This document shows, one piece after another, positions 24,601 through 37,049 of a DNA stretch of 64,000 nucleotides. The stretch lies in NCBI GenBank assembly GCA_002633005.1, contig NMRA01000208.1, positions 473,606 to 537,605 on the forward strand, in the 5' to 3' direction. Origin of the DNA: Phoronis australis (lineage: Eukaryota > Phoronida > Phoronidae). The position numbers and the translations under genes were made by a program. A model generated the notes under the pieces. The model was given only the letters and a program-made list of their open reading frames with translations. It did not search any database and was not told the origin of the DNA. Within the stretch, counting starts at the first letter, position 1. Each line of letters opens with the position of its first letter.

Positions 24601-26255
24601 GCACCTAGCAGTGTCATGGGTTCTCAACACGGTGTGCAAAAGCAGCACACCGACAGAAGTCGACGATGCTCTTACGGCTATAACATGCTTCCAATAACCA
24701 CTCAACTCTACTCCATTAAAGCTTTCACGAAAAAGTGTACGCAACAACAGGACATTGCACATTGATACTAACTCATCTGTTGAAATGTCAAGGAGAGACC
24801 ACAACAGAATTATATTTTCAATAAGGGCCAGAAAAAGCAGTTGACATTGTGCTAACGTCTACTGCACATTTCGACATTGGCTTTTTTTAATGTGGAAAAT
24901 CCAGTAGGTATTTACAGGATATACACATACCATCCAACTAATGAAACCAGACTCAGGTGGAAAGGTGAGGACCTTTTACTCGACTAGATTTTGTAATCCA
25001 GTCAACCTGCTGTGAAGTCAACATGGAGTCTAGCCAACTTGAATACCATTGGCAAAGTAGCATTTACCAACTGATTGTTGTTGTTGTTGTAGACAGATAA
25101 CATCAGCAGTTATATCGGGGAATGCGACTGTAAAAAAAACTGCAAAAACAATATGTGATTAATATTCTGCAGCTCAAGGTTGGCCCTCCCCCGAACACCA
25201 CAAGCTGCGTGTGTCAACGGTACCGGGGAAGTCTACGTAAACACAGCAAACCATAATGGAAATACAATCAATAATATAAACCATGTATAATAGTGTGCAC
25301 CATGTGGGGTTAATATGTCTTGTACACAAAAAACACAAAATAACATGAGCGCCACCCACCGGTTGCCTCGCCATTTTTTTCTAGTTAAAGATATAAGATA
25401 AATAACAAACGTTCAAAAACATATAAACCGTGTCCCTAACGTATTTTTGTTGACAAGGCCTCCGGTGGGAGACGCCGGTTGGCACATTCGCTTGTTTACC
25501 CAGAATAGACGCCTAACTAACTAACACAGCCGTTGACCAATCAGAAGCATGCGGCATAGCCAGGAGCCAGCAGCATGTTAACAGCCACCAATTAGTTCTC
25601 AAAACTCATTCTGCTCGTGACCATCACCTGGCCAAATGCCAACGCCATCTTTAGAGACATGCGCTCACGTGCATAAGACCCAGGTGCAAAAATCTAAACA
25701 GCCTACACCTTAAACACTGGTAGAAGGTTAACTTGAAGTTGAGTTTTTGTATCAATCAATTACTCACTTTAGTACTACTCTACGGAATGTTATGCTTAGA
25801 GACGACCTCAAACACAGACAAATATATAATAGAACTTCATTTTCTACATGGAATTATTCCTCCAACAAGTGGCGCTGCTGTAAGCCATGTAAGCTATGTG
25901 CTGTACTACTTGACTAACACCTTATAATTCAAGCCTCAAATTCTCCCCTAAAGTAATTTCTTTGCTACAGTCAGGATTAGTGAAACCACAAGGAAACAGT
26001 CAGCCATAACAACTGAATGTTATGCCCTATAAACAGCTGCACCTAAGACAGTGCCCTGTGCGTGAAGCATGAAAACCGTTTGCTTAATTAAATGAATTGC
26101 AATAACCATCTTAACACCTTAAAATCCTTAATAACTCGTCTTAAAACAACGTCGTCGTCAGAACTCGGATAATTACCAAGTTGATTGCCAGAGAATAAAC
26201 AGTACTCTACACTACCTCACTGGCAATTGTAACCACTCGGTCACCACAGCGTTGC
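21602..26255 (-). other. brat: Probable long 3' UTR and downstream region of brat
   Basis: The plus strand is A-rich, so the transcript strand would be T-rich, as in a long 3' UTR. No splice-bounded exon is found. Candidate minus-strand AATAAA signals lie at 23908-23913 and 22056-22061. The 124-codon minus-strand frame at 24430-24804 shows no domain and is probably chance. A single CTCF-like core (CCAACAAGTGGCGC) lies around 25861-25874. Confidence 0.4.
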
Positions 26256-29200
26256 CTAAGCGATGTAAAGTGTGTTCAACACAAGCACATGGTGGTTGTT
26301 CTTGGCCAGAGTCACCACGTAGCCCTCCGAGGTGATCTTGAGGCCACAGCAGCGAGACACCTTAACGTAGGGGCACTCAAACTCGCCGATCAGCGAACCG
26401 TCGCGCTGGAACACAGCCACGTGGAAACGGTTGCCATGGGAATCACCCACAAGGACATCACCAGCATCACTTATGTCAATGCCATTGGGGAAGTTGGTGA
26501 TGTTCTCACAGCCGATGCGTCGCAAGAACTGGCCATCCTCGTTGAACACAACCACACAATGACCCTGCAAGGAGGGGGCAAAGGATTAGAAAATGAACAT
26601 GTAGTGATCCTACAAGGAGGAGGCAAAGAATTTCACAAGGATCACTCAGTGTAAATAATAATAGAAAGTATGAAATAGCTTAAAGCTCTATTCACTACTT
26701 GCATCGTTATGCTTGAAAATGAAGAGTTGTGTCTAAACTGCATGTGCTTTCACGTTTGCGTAGTTAAAATTGATGCTAAAATGAGGCATTGTGTCCTAAA
26801 CAACAATGCACAGCAATTATTTTTGGTGGCGTCACCAAACTGTGCAAGTAGTCGATAAACACGTGTTCAATCCAAGAACTGTTTCACCGTACCACCTACG
26901 GCAGCAAAATTAGTCTCCACTTGTTTCTTACTCAGACGAGAAGTGATTTTTGAGTTTGTGAAGAACTGACAGATAGAGAGACTGTTGCCAGGCAACAACA
27001 AACTGCCAGTACAGAAATTCATACAGACAGACAGCAGTTCAGTTTAAAACAATTCGTTTGATACAGAATACAAACATTCCCTAGTAAGTATGTGCCATCT
27101 AACTGTGATGGCAGCTTGCTTGACAAAGTGACTTATTACTAAAGACAACGTACTTTGAAGTCGCACACAAAGAACTCCTTGCCACTGACGGCTATGTCTG
27201 ATGGCTCTCTCATGTACTCAGAACAGTCGAACCACTTGAGTAAGTCACCCGACTCAGCAATACAGAAGACAGTGGGCGAGACACTATCGACAGCAACAAT
27301 ATGACCTGAAGAGGGCGCCAAAGTACAACAGTTACCAGTAGGGAAGCACACATACTATATGTAAGCATCGCCTACACTGCTGTAGACAAAACATCTTTGA
27401 TAGAACTCAGTTACAATTCTACACCTCTAAGTATGCAACATTTCACAAATTTACTCTTACTGATTACAGTTGAATCTCTAAATGCATGTCACAATGTAAC
27501 ACTATTACCACGTATCATTTATATATTCCATACGAATCTGCATTTTTGCATACGGTACACAGGACTGCAAAGCCTATCCTATCCTTTCATATGGCAACCC
27601 TAATCCCACCCACCACTCTAACCCTAATCCCACCCACCACCCTCATATCCCAAGCCCCACTTACCATGTTGTGTTATGGCCAATCCAGCCACTATGTCGA
27701 TGTAGCGTATGGCAATCTTCTTAATGAAGTGTCCGTTCCTGGTGAAGATCTGCATACGCGACCGCTCGTTGCCACGGTCACACACAACATATTTACCACT
27801 GCTTCTCATTACGGCCACCTTTCTGGGGTGCCAAAGTTGGCCCTCCTCACGACCTGAACAAAAACATTCCTCTTCATACGTGCTAGCCAAGTAAAACGCA
27901 CTAAACATGTATTTTGAGTAATGTATCTAGAATCACGCCTACTAAAATGAAAACGCTCCATTTTGTCAAACTGTAGAGTAATGATAATAACTAGACTTTA
28001 TCTATCAGAACTTAACACTGACAAGCACACACTCACTCATCAAGCATCATTTTGTACAACAGGGAACCACCATCAAGTAATGTAGAAGACAACAGCATTA
28101 CGAGTCTGCATTTAGTTGAAGCAGCTTTGGAAAAATAGTCTTCAACAGGCTTGACGATAACTTGATCAGACACCAGCCAAACACACAGTAGTGCGCACAC
28201 ACGATAACTTGATCAGCCACCAGCCAAACACACAGTAGTGAACACATACGATAACTTGATGAGCCACCAGGCAAACACACAGTAGTGTGCACAACTAACA
28301 CTAGTTACCTGGTATGCCAAACTGATACTTAAACTCGCCAGTCTTCTCAAACACCTGTACACGGTGGTTGTTGGTGTCAGCTACAATGATATCTTCCTCC
28401 ATACCCAGACAGAAGCCATGAGGAGAGTTGAACTGTCCCTTGCCCGGACCCAGCTGACCAAACTTGCACCTAAACGGTTACACAACCAACGATGTTGCTT
28501 TAATGCAGTGAGGTGGCAAACAATTCAGAACGTCATCTGAATAAAAGACATCCATCTGTATTTGCAGTTCATTTCTAATGTAATCCGCACTATTGTGACA
28601 AAGTGCTTGTACATTATATATACACTGTAAGCTTAAAATACATCCCACAATGCAACAGGATTTGCTGGACTTGAGCACTAGTCAATTCTTGCCCCTGATT
28701 CAACAGGTGTCGCCGCTAGTCAGAAATTATGCAGTTAAAATATAATGACGTTCCGTAGCTAAATAACAAATAAAGAAGCGGATCTCCGTTGATAATACGA
28801 GTGCAAGACGACAGAAACTACAAACCAGAAACCAAGTGACAATCAAAAGACATTTGTTACCTGATCTGCATGGGTGTCATCTTGCCAGAGCCTCTGACAG
28901 GGAAGGGAGGGTGGGAGCTGAACTGAGATCCACCACCACTGGCACCTACAAACAATAGGGAACAACAAAGCTTTTCAGTGTGATGCATGAAACTATACAT
29001 CAGGGGTACTTAAACCACCAAGGTCAAGGCAGGGCAAAGAATTCATGCAAAACATACAAGAAACCTTTACGGACTTTAAAACTAATGAATGTCAATGATT
29101 CAACTGAAAAGTTACAATGACAAAAGGAAATAGAAGCTACGTGATATTCGCAACACTGGGTGTAATGTGAGTTCGGAATCCGATAGGGATTGTCACATGG

Positions 29201-32200
29201 GAATACGAAACTTGAAACATAATTAGAAGAACTGATGCTTGTGAAACCACATGGTCACGTGATCTCAAGACATGGATCAGATGCATGGAGACGGCTACAC
29301 AATCAAATATTGGTGTGACCCAACTTACCACCAGAGCCCGAGAGGCTGAAGCCGGAGGTGCTGCCCGTTGGTGACTGGTGGCCGGCACCAAACACACCAA
29401 TCTCCATACAGGGGGTCTGTGAACGCGACCCAGAGCCACCGCTGAGGTTCAGGCCTAGGGAAAACCGTATATAGACTGAGACACTGAGAGGATATTGGAG
29501 GAGTCTACATTAGCAAGAAGACACTATACAGCCAAGCAGACTAATTTCCAACAAGATCTTTAGTTGATCAATAACACACTGACACATCCTTCAACATATT
29601 AACCAAAATTAGTCATGTTACAAGTTAAAATGATGATTTAGTGAAACAGTTGCATTGTGATGACTGTCCTTATCATACAGGGCTACAAAAATGGATAATC
29701 AGTACCACAAGCATACACAACCCATACGCGTACAATAAACCAAGACCCCTGCATGACGAGACAGCATAAGATGTCATGAATAATCAACAACTAGCCACAA
29801 ACAAACAACTCACTGGTATCTGGAGGAGGGGGTGGTGCCCGTATAGCGTGACCGAGTGACTGAGCCTGTGACATCAGAGATGGAGTCAGTCCAGTCACAT
29901 TGTTGACATTCAGTCCAGCCAATGTCTGACCATTGAGTGTGATCTGACCTACAGAATGAAACGGAAGGTGTAATAGAAAAGAGCAAAGAATCCTCAGTTA
30001 AGCATGACCAAGGACCTTCTACAAATGTTAAAGAACAGTCAGGTGAGCGTGAATATCATATGACTATGGAACCAACTGCATAAGCACTTCAAACCTAGAC
30101 TCCAGGCTTGCATTGACGCTAGGACCTAGCTAAAATCTAGTCAAAGTCACGTGTTCTCACTTGAAATACACGGCAATATCTCGCGTAATTTGCTTTCTAG
30201 CGAGGTCCTAGCGTTACTGAACGGGAGGCAGATTCATAATGTTCATGCACTAATACTAACAATTCAGAGCAGGGTTGACCAAGCAAACAGGTTAAGAGGA
30301 CCCATTCTATGTATCATAGACTACGAACTGAGATGCCTTTTGAGGCTTCCATTTCAATATTATCACTTCATTCTTGAATAAGAGCTTTTAAAGTTTATTG
30401 CGAAAAACATAATGTATACTAACTGGAGTTAAGCCCATAATGCACTAAAGCACTACACCAGTCAATGCACTTTCCCTACATCAAGTCACAACAGAGGAAA
30501 GATCAAACTATTAACTGCAGTGGGTCAGAAAGCAGTTTAGAACAGGACATCTACGATCTTCAGGGTACAGAAGTGTCCACACCTGGATCTACCATTCAGC
30601 CACGGGTCACTTACCTTGGCTGTTGATGTTGACAGCCCCTAGCTTCATCAGTGTGGCCAGGTTTGCCATAGGTGTGCTGGAGCCACTGCCACTGCTGCTG
30701 GCATCCACGGAGATACCGCTGTCAGACATGGCCGGGCTTTGGGAGCCGCGAGACAAGCTACGCTCTGGCGCAATGCCGCCTACAGTAGGCGGGGCACCTG
30801 TCAATGGAGCAGAGAATGACATCGTATGAAGGCAATGATTAAGAAAATGGACGGGTTTACAACACTGTGGTACAAGTATTTTCTTGTTTAAGAAAAATGT
30901 GCAAGAGTATACGGAACAGCTTGAAAAACACTGTCCTTCCACCAGTTCAAACACTGTCCTTCCACCAGTTCAAACACTGTCCTTCCACCAGTTCAAACAC
31001 TGTCCTTCCACCAGTTCAAACAAACTCTGTGCACAATGGATAACAAAGAATTCATCCCTTTCACGGCATGATCTGTTGTCCAACTTTTCGTTCAATATTG
31101 CATAATAACCAAAGTTTACACACGAGACTGGTCCTACAAGCTGAAATTACCAAAAAACACACTTTACAACTTCAACCTCCTCGCCCAACATTAGGAAACA
31201 AGCAGACTCACCAACAACAGCTCCGGGCATGGCCGCTGCCAGCGGGGGGAGGGGCTGCACAGGTTGTTGCAGGAGGAACTCGTTGACGGTGGGTGTCATC
31301 AGCGGCGAGCTGAACGTGTCTACATCTAGCAATGGCATCAGCTCAGGCTCCTGCACAGGGAACAAGACACATTGTAACATGAGAGTTAAGCCAGCAGAAA
31401 AGGGCAAAGGGTATAATCAACACACTTATCGAAGTGATGTTTCCTCAATGAATATCTATGAAGTGAATTAATAAGTTTTTAATGTAACTGAGAAAGCTTG
31501 AGTTAATTTGATCAAAACACTTTAACAGTACGGGGAGTTATATCATTTAATCTTTTTCTGGGCACTTACGATTCTCTTTGTACCATGATTTGTCTCACAC
31601 AGTATGATTGACGTTTAGGAAACAATTACGTTCAATAAATGTGAAAGCCTTTCATACCCCATTATACTTACAGGAGGTTTGGGAGCATCGGAAGCAAAGT
31701 GACCGAAATGTTTCTCCACGACAGCCTCAAACTGCTGGTTGTCAGTGAGGAACTCAAGACTGACGTTGACATCAGGCTTGGGCGTGTTGGTGATGAGGTT
31801 ATGCAGCTGAGAGACCAGGGTCTTTTTCAGGGACAAGATCTCGATGCTAAAACAGATGATAGGTTCCCAAAATAGGGTGGACTAGTGCAGAGGAATTACA
31901 CTCCAAGTTATAACATTGCAACGTGGAAATGAGACATCATCTGACATTCAATACAACACTTTAGTTGTTTAAAGTGCACTTAGTGTTCTTAGCGATTCAC
32001 TTTTCTTCAAAACTGTTCATTTCATCTTAAGAATGATACAAGAAGTCAAACTAACTGCTTGCAAATAGAAAACATTACGCGCGACTCAGTCACCAAGCAT
32101 TCTTTCACAAATCTCATCCCCTCTCAACAATGCATAGTCCAACAAAGAACTGTCACAGGTTCACCTGCAGAAGCAGTGGGACGCAGAATGAGAAGATACA

Positions 32201-35200
32201 GGCTGTAACCACACCTGCCTACTTACGTGTTGCCGTTGTTAAGCACCCTCTCAGTCACCTTACAGCCATCCTCAATCTTCTCAATGGTCTTCTCAATGTT
32301 GTGGAACAGATGCATTACTTTCCCTTCCTGCTCCTGGTGGAGCTTCGTCAGCTGCTGCAACATTGCCTCCTGCCAAAATTATGGTAAGAATGGTCGTTAT
32401 TTACACCTGCATGGCTACTTAAGGTCTGACAGTATGATGGCTTGAACACGGTTATTGACCATGAATGAAAGGGATTTAGGTTATTACTGAAAGTGTCTGA
32501 TCTCGGCATTTCAGTTAAAACAAAACTTTGTTAGCACAACGCACACTGTCCGTGAAGCCGCTGTCGACCTAATTAAGGCCAACCCCTACAAGCGATCACA
32601 GGAAATGAGGTTTATACAAATTTCAATCTTCCCTAAAGAAAACTACATACATTTTCTGACATCAGAATGCAAGAAGAACGCGACACATTCAAATATGCCC
32701 AACATTGCACACCAAATGGCAAGCTTCTAGAGCGCTTAATCAGTAGCATAAAAATGGCACAAAATACATCGAACCTGTTTGAAAATAAGAAAGTTTCGTC
32801 CTCACCCTCATAGAAAACTATTTGCCACATTTCATGAAATTCAGTCGAGAAGTCCAAAAACACTGAGGCAAATGTAAAAGAAACACTAGAATTGCCAGGA
32901 GCATGTATACCGGTTATCAGATGAGTTTGAAACTTGTTTGTCATCTGTCACCAGAATATCTATGATCAACAAACATCAGCCAAGTCTCATTAACATCTTG
33001 CAACATGCACCTACATATATGTACATGTATCTTGCAAGAGGACGCTGGACACCCAGATAGAGATGACAGCAACATGCACCTACATATATGTACATGTATC
33101 TTGCAAGAGGACGCTGGACACCCAGATAGAGATGACAGCAACATGCACCTACATAGATATGTACATGTATCTTGCAAGAGGACGCTGGACACCCAGATAG
33201 AGATGACAGCAACATGCACCTACATATATGTACATGTGGGTGCATAATAAAACAGCACCCAGAACCACAAAATCATTAAAACCTGCCAAGCCCATCAATG
33301 CCCAACGCCATCATACCTTCCTCTTCTCCAACAGAGCCTTGTAGCTGCAAAAGGTTTCCTCAATCAGCTCCTTGGCATTGTCCCTCTGCGCCTCCAGCTT
33401 GGACAGAGTGTTCTCCAGGCTGGTCGAGGCCTCTTCACACGTTTTGATACGCCCCTTGCACTCCGTCACCAACAGCTGCAGCTCGTCGACCTGTTTGATG
33501 TCCACGTCAGTCACACGCTCGTACAAGTGACCTTTGTGCTCCAGCAGCATGCATTCGTTGCAAATAGGAACCTGGAAACATAGAGCAAGGATGGTGGAGG
33601 AGATAATACCAGACATTGTAACATGTTGCCAATCTAAGCATGAGAATCATGAAATAAGCTGATCGACTGTTGCCAACTGGTCTCCGTATTCTCTTGGCCA
33701 TCATTTTTACTATCGGAAGCAACTGAGTGATCATTCACGACTTTTATCAAAAAGTCCAATCTTGGAAGGTTTGCTCATCTCAATGAAAACTAGTGTCGAC
33801 AAGGCTGAGAAATGCATGCAGTTAAGTGTCTGCATGCAGTCCTTAACACTAACAAAGAATAAAGAAATTGCAGAAAAAGTCATGAATTGGCCATTTGGGA
33901 ACACCCTAAATAAAGTATATTTGATACAGATAAAAGCAACAAAAGGTTACAATAACATAAGAGGTTCAAGGAAATACGTATTCACTCCATCAGAGTCCAC
34001 ACCCTAATGACTCATCAGTTCCTTCACGTAATGAAGTTAGCTGTGAGTTATAACTAATACCCTTCAGACACCAACTTCATAAGTCAGTGCTTTGAACAAC
34101 AAAGAAACCATCGCGATATATATTATGACATAGAATAAGAATAACTTAAGTTCACTTTGTGCACAAGGTAGTTAGTTTGAAAGAAAAGTTCCGTTGACAG
34201 AGCGATCCAGTATCAATTGATAGCGACAAGGAATGTTAAACCTTCAAGCACACCGCTTGTCAGCACTAGTGACAGGAGTGAGGACAGTGCAGGGTTGGAT
34301 CTCTGACAGGAGTGAGGACAGTGCAGGGCTTGGATCTCTGACAGGAGTGAGGACAGTGCAGGGTTGGATCTCTGACAGGAGTGAGGACAGTGCAGGGTTG
34401 GATCTCTGACAGGAGTGAGGACAGTGCAGGGCTTGGATCTCTGACAGGAGTGAGGACAGTGCAGGGTTGGATCTCTGACAGGAGTGAGGACAGTGCAGGG
34501 TTGGATCTCTGACAGGAGTGAGGACAGTGCAGGGGTTGGATCTCTGACAGGAGTGAGGACAGGGCACGGGTTGGATCTCTGACAGGAGTGAGGACAGTGC
34601 AGGGGTTGGATCTCTGACAGACACTCACCTGGCAAGATAGGCAGAAGTACTTCATGGACTCGGCTGCATGCACCGGGCAAAACAGTGGCTTGTGTATGGC
34701 TATGGCATCCCCACCAGCTTGGATGTCCTCAAAGGACAACACCTGAAATGCACAAATCGCCCAGTATTAAATAAGCGCTTCCTATATTCACATGAACAGT
34801 AGCAAGTCTTTCTATTCCACATTCAATTTATTACTATACAGCTCTCTTGGCGACATTCGAGGCTTACTCTGTTTAGAACCTGACAAACCCTTTATCAGCC
34901 ACTCTTATACGTGTTGTGGCAACAGGTCTTAAAGTAGGTCAACCAAAGGTCATCCAACGCGACTGGCAAGAGTTACCTTGTGATTTTCAAAGCATCGCAT
35001 GTACTGGTGGGCCGTGACACAGTTGGGACAGAGAAAGTTGGCGCAGTCACTGCAGCGTGCCACTGCTCTCTCCTTTGCTTTGCAGCTAGTGCACACTATC
35101 TGCATGTCCTCGATGGCCGACATGTCCAGCATGTTACACATGACAAAGTCGAGCACCAAGTCGTTGACATCGTGGCTAGGGAGCGGCGTGCTCTGTTTGC

Positions 35201-35462
35201 AGGTCGGGCACGTGATGCCATCCTTGGAGACCAGCGGCTTCTCTTCAAGAACGCTCTCATCGCCATCTTCAACTTCATGCCCGGTGAGCAGCTTGTCGAG
35301 ACAAGGAGTACAGAAGACATGAAGGCAGGAGAGGAGGCGGGGCTCCTTTAACTTGTTGGAACAGAACGAACACACATGGTCCTCATTCAAGTTAGTAGGA
35401 GAGGTTGACGGTGACTCTTGTACGTCCGGAGAGCCCGGCACATCAACAGGCGACTCTGACAT
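26256..35462 (-). CDS. brat: Brat-type TRIM-NHL protein with RING, complete, 14 coding exons
   Basis: Brat/NCL-1 proteins are cytoplasmic RNA-binding post-transcriptional repressors controlling growth and stem-cell fate. Exons, in gene order: 35462-34977, 34742-34629, 33571-33317, 32369-32227, 31846-31672, 31350-31212, 30797-30615, 29948-29814, 29454-29329, 28945-28861, 28469-28309, 27853-27665, 27305-27154, 26564-26256. The total is 2652 bases (883 aa), with matching phases at every junction. Domains: C3HC4 RING 31-88 (CSFC, CLHVFC, CTPC, CPTC); B-box1 124-161; B-box2 about 184-215 (CPVH, CLSC, CNEC), split by an intron after 200; coiled coil about 216-330; a Ser/Gly/Pro-rich linker 400-600; NHL propeller about 611-883. 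NHL hallmarks include [42 protein letters not shown] and the final [14 protein letters not shown]. Drosophila Brat lacks the RING. The ATG has A at -3 and follows a 5' UTR acceptor at 35472-35473. Confidence 0.96.
28152..28292. repeat. 47-bp tandem repeat, about 3 copies, in a brat intron
   Basis: Units starting CGATAACTTGAT occur at 28155, 28202 and 28249 and share CCAAACACACAGTAGTG, with several substitutions. The repeat ends just before the 3' edge of the exon at 28309-28469. Confidence 0.8.
30110..30223 (-). mobile_element. MITE-like element, copy 1 (brat intron)
   Basis: The ends are inverted copies: left GACGCTAGGACCTAGCTA; right TAGCGAGGTCCTAGCGTTAC then TGAAC. The interior (TCAAAGTCACGTGTTCTC, AATATCTCGCGTAATT) matches, in reverse, the copy at 52949-53089. 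There is no coding capacity. Confidence 0.7.
30926..31021. repeat. 23-bp tandem repeat, 4 copies, in a brat intron
   Basis: The unit CACTGTCCTTCCACCAGTTC plus AAA is repeated four times with little divergence. Confidence 0.85.
32640..33250 (+). mobile_element. CTCF-motif repeat family, decayed copy with amplified end (brat intron)
   Basis: The left part matches the left end of the 13.7-kb element (GCTTCTAGAG, AGCATAAAAATGGC, AAATACATCGAACC, GCCACATTTCATGAAATTC). The right end has the hairpin-type terminus (CATATATGTACATGTGGG then TGCATAATAAA). The CTCF-like core is lost here. Confidence 0.6.
33001..33244. repeat. 69-bp minisatellite, 3 full units plus a partial
   Basis: Units start at about 33002, 33071, 33140 and 33211. 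They are nearly identical, with a 2-bp insertion in the third. Each contains ACATGCACCTACATATATGT and GGACACCCAGATAGAGATGA. The unit resembles the terminal block of the CTCF-motif element. All three minus frames are open only because the unit lacks stops. Confidence 0.85.
34271..34620. repeat. 34/35-bp minisatellite, about 10 copies, next to a brat splice donor
   Basis: Units begin at 34271, 34305, 34340, 34374, 34408, 34443, 34477, 34511, 34546 and 34581, with a start of another at 34616. Each reads GACAGGAGTGAGGACAGTGC then AGGG and TTGGATCTCT. On the transcript strand the array begins within about 10 bases of the donor of the exon at 34742-34629, inside the intron that splits B-box2. There are no unique spacers, so it is not a CRISPR. 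Confidence 0.9.
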
Positions 35463-36703
35463 GCTCCAAATCTGAAAAATTGAACAAAGAAACGGATTCT
35501 TTATTGGTCATAAAGTGAAAACAAGGAGGAAAACTGTCAACGTTTAAAACAAAGATACAAAGAATTAAAACTCAAAACAAAAATCATATCAGGCAGCTTT
35601 CCAACACAGGGAACACATTTCAAGTGATATTTGATTTGAATTAGAAAAATATTTCACTCGTATCAGTAATGTCCGCCATTTAGTTACAACAAGAACGATG
35701 TGATGCCATTCTTTGTACTTGTGGAATATCCATGAATTAACCTCGTAACTTCCAAATTGGTTATTTTTTCAAACGCATCGTAAGTGTTACCAAATAGGTC
35801 CCTTCAACACGTTAAAAGAGGTCGTGGAGAACCCTGCTCGAGTCATGCCTGAAAGTCCTGAGCCTTGTTGAAAAGCCCCGAGTCATGTTTAAAATCTTAA
35901 GCCATGTTTGAAAGGCCAGAATTACAAGACAAACATTTGAAATGATGTTGCTTAGTGGTTCTTATTTCATTATTTTGCATTGAAAATGATAGTGACATGT
36001 CCAACAAATGATAGTGACATGTCCAGCAAATGATATTGACATGTCCAGCACATGAAAACAATGCGTAACTCAATATTGTTTTTTCTTCTGAAACCAGAAT
36101 ACAAAAACACGATGCTGAATTTGCACCATGCTTGAATTTTTCTCAGGGAAAATCAAGTCACAAACCAGAGCTACGTGTGCTGGTTCTTCTTGCAGTTTTT
36201 GCAAACGACAGTTTTCAAAGAAATTTCAAATGTACTACTTCACAACCATTTCAAAACACACCTGGCTTATAACATACTACTAGAGTAGTTAACTTAACTT
36301 CTGTACTGTTCATGTTTCCTAAACAAGAATTCGCAATCCGAAATTAATGAAATTTGTCATTAAAAAGACCAGAAACATGATTTCGTCGTCCGTTTCCTTC
36401 GTATGACCCCCATCCTCAGCTTTCGTCGTCGATGACGTTTTGAAGTGATTTTGAATTCTTCAAAACGACTATCATATTGATACTATGAGAAGTTCACGTA
36501 GGTTAGGTTCGAAATACAAGCAATACTGAGAGCATAAGGAAGTGAAAATTGCAACGCCTATCGAAGATGTCGCACTTCACATTCCATTTTCGCAAATTCT
36601 GGGTCGACGGGCATTTAATTCTGGTGGGCGTTTGCTCAAGAAATCTATCCGTAATTGAGAGCAATGTCTCTCTATCTCTCGTACAACAAATCTCGGACTT
36701 ACC
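35463..36703 (-). other. brat: 5' UTR and first intron of brat
   Basis: Nine 5' UTR bases (35463-35471) precede the ATG and follow a CAG acceptor. A matching GTAAGT donor on the minus strand leaves a putative non-coding exon whose last base is 36703. A 22-bp tandem repeat lies in this intron. Confidence 0.5.
35987..36052. repeat. 22-bp tandem repeat, 3 copies
   Basis: Units of TGATAGTGACATGTCCARCA plus two bases start at 35987, 36009 and 36031. Confidence 0.8.
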
Positions 36704-36900
36704 AACCTTATGTTTGTTGAGCTAACTCTTTGATATGTATTTTGAAGATAACACTAAGTAAATATTTTTTCGACGACTTCAGCCACGCATTGCAGAAAAC
36801 GCCGCCATTTTGAAGTCCCAGTACACTCTAATGCGCATGCGTCCCACAGTATTTCGCGGGAAAATCCAGCTGCCGTCAAAGAAGAAGATTCCTACAAACT
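36703..36900 (-). promoter_or_regulatory. brat: Probable brat promoter and first (non-coding) exon
   Basis: Read on the minus strand there is a YY1-type CAAAATGGCGGC near 36803-36814, within a CpG-richer stretch that includes GCGCATGCGT (NRF1-like) around 36832. A GTAAGT donor at 36697-36702 lies downstream. The exact start site cannot be read. Confidence 0.45.
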
Positions 36901-37049
36901 CCGCCGTGTTTTAATTTTGTTTACAGGATTTCAAATATAGCTCTGAATAAATGTCTCTCTCATTGTAGAAATGGCTGCCTATTTTAAATCATAGTATTCT
37001 CGGTGGTCTTATTAGGCCTACATCTACGTCAGTCCCCTAGAAAGGAACT

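Noticed and set aside
24430-24804. 124-codon minus-strand frame
   Set aside because: No domain or splice context; composition fits a chance frame in the brat 3' UTR.
32941-33247. Overlapping frames of 80-92 codons on both strands
   Set aside because: They translate the 69-bp minisatellite in a brat intron.
34271-34620. Possible CRISPR array
   Set aside because: Units are contiguous, have no unique spacers and lie in an intron of a eukaryotic gene.
34213-34742. Three overlapping minus-strand frames of 126-158 codons
   Set aside because: They are open because the 34/35-bp repeat has no stop in any minus frame. Only the B-box2 exon 34629-34742 is real.
34980-35351. Long plus-strand frames of 107-123 codons
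   Set aside because: They are antisense shadows of the brat RING/B-box1 exon.
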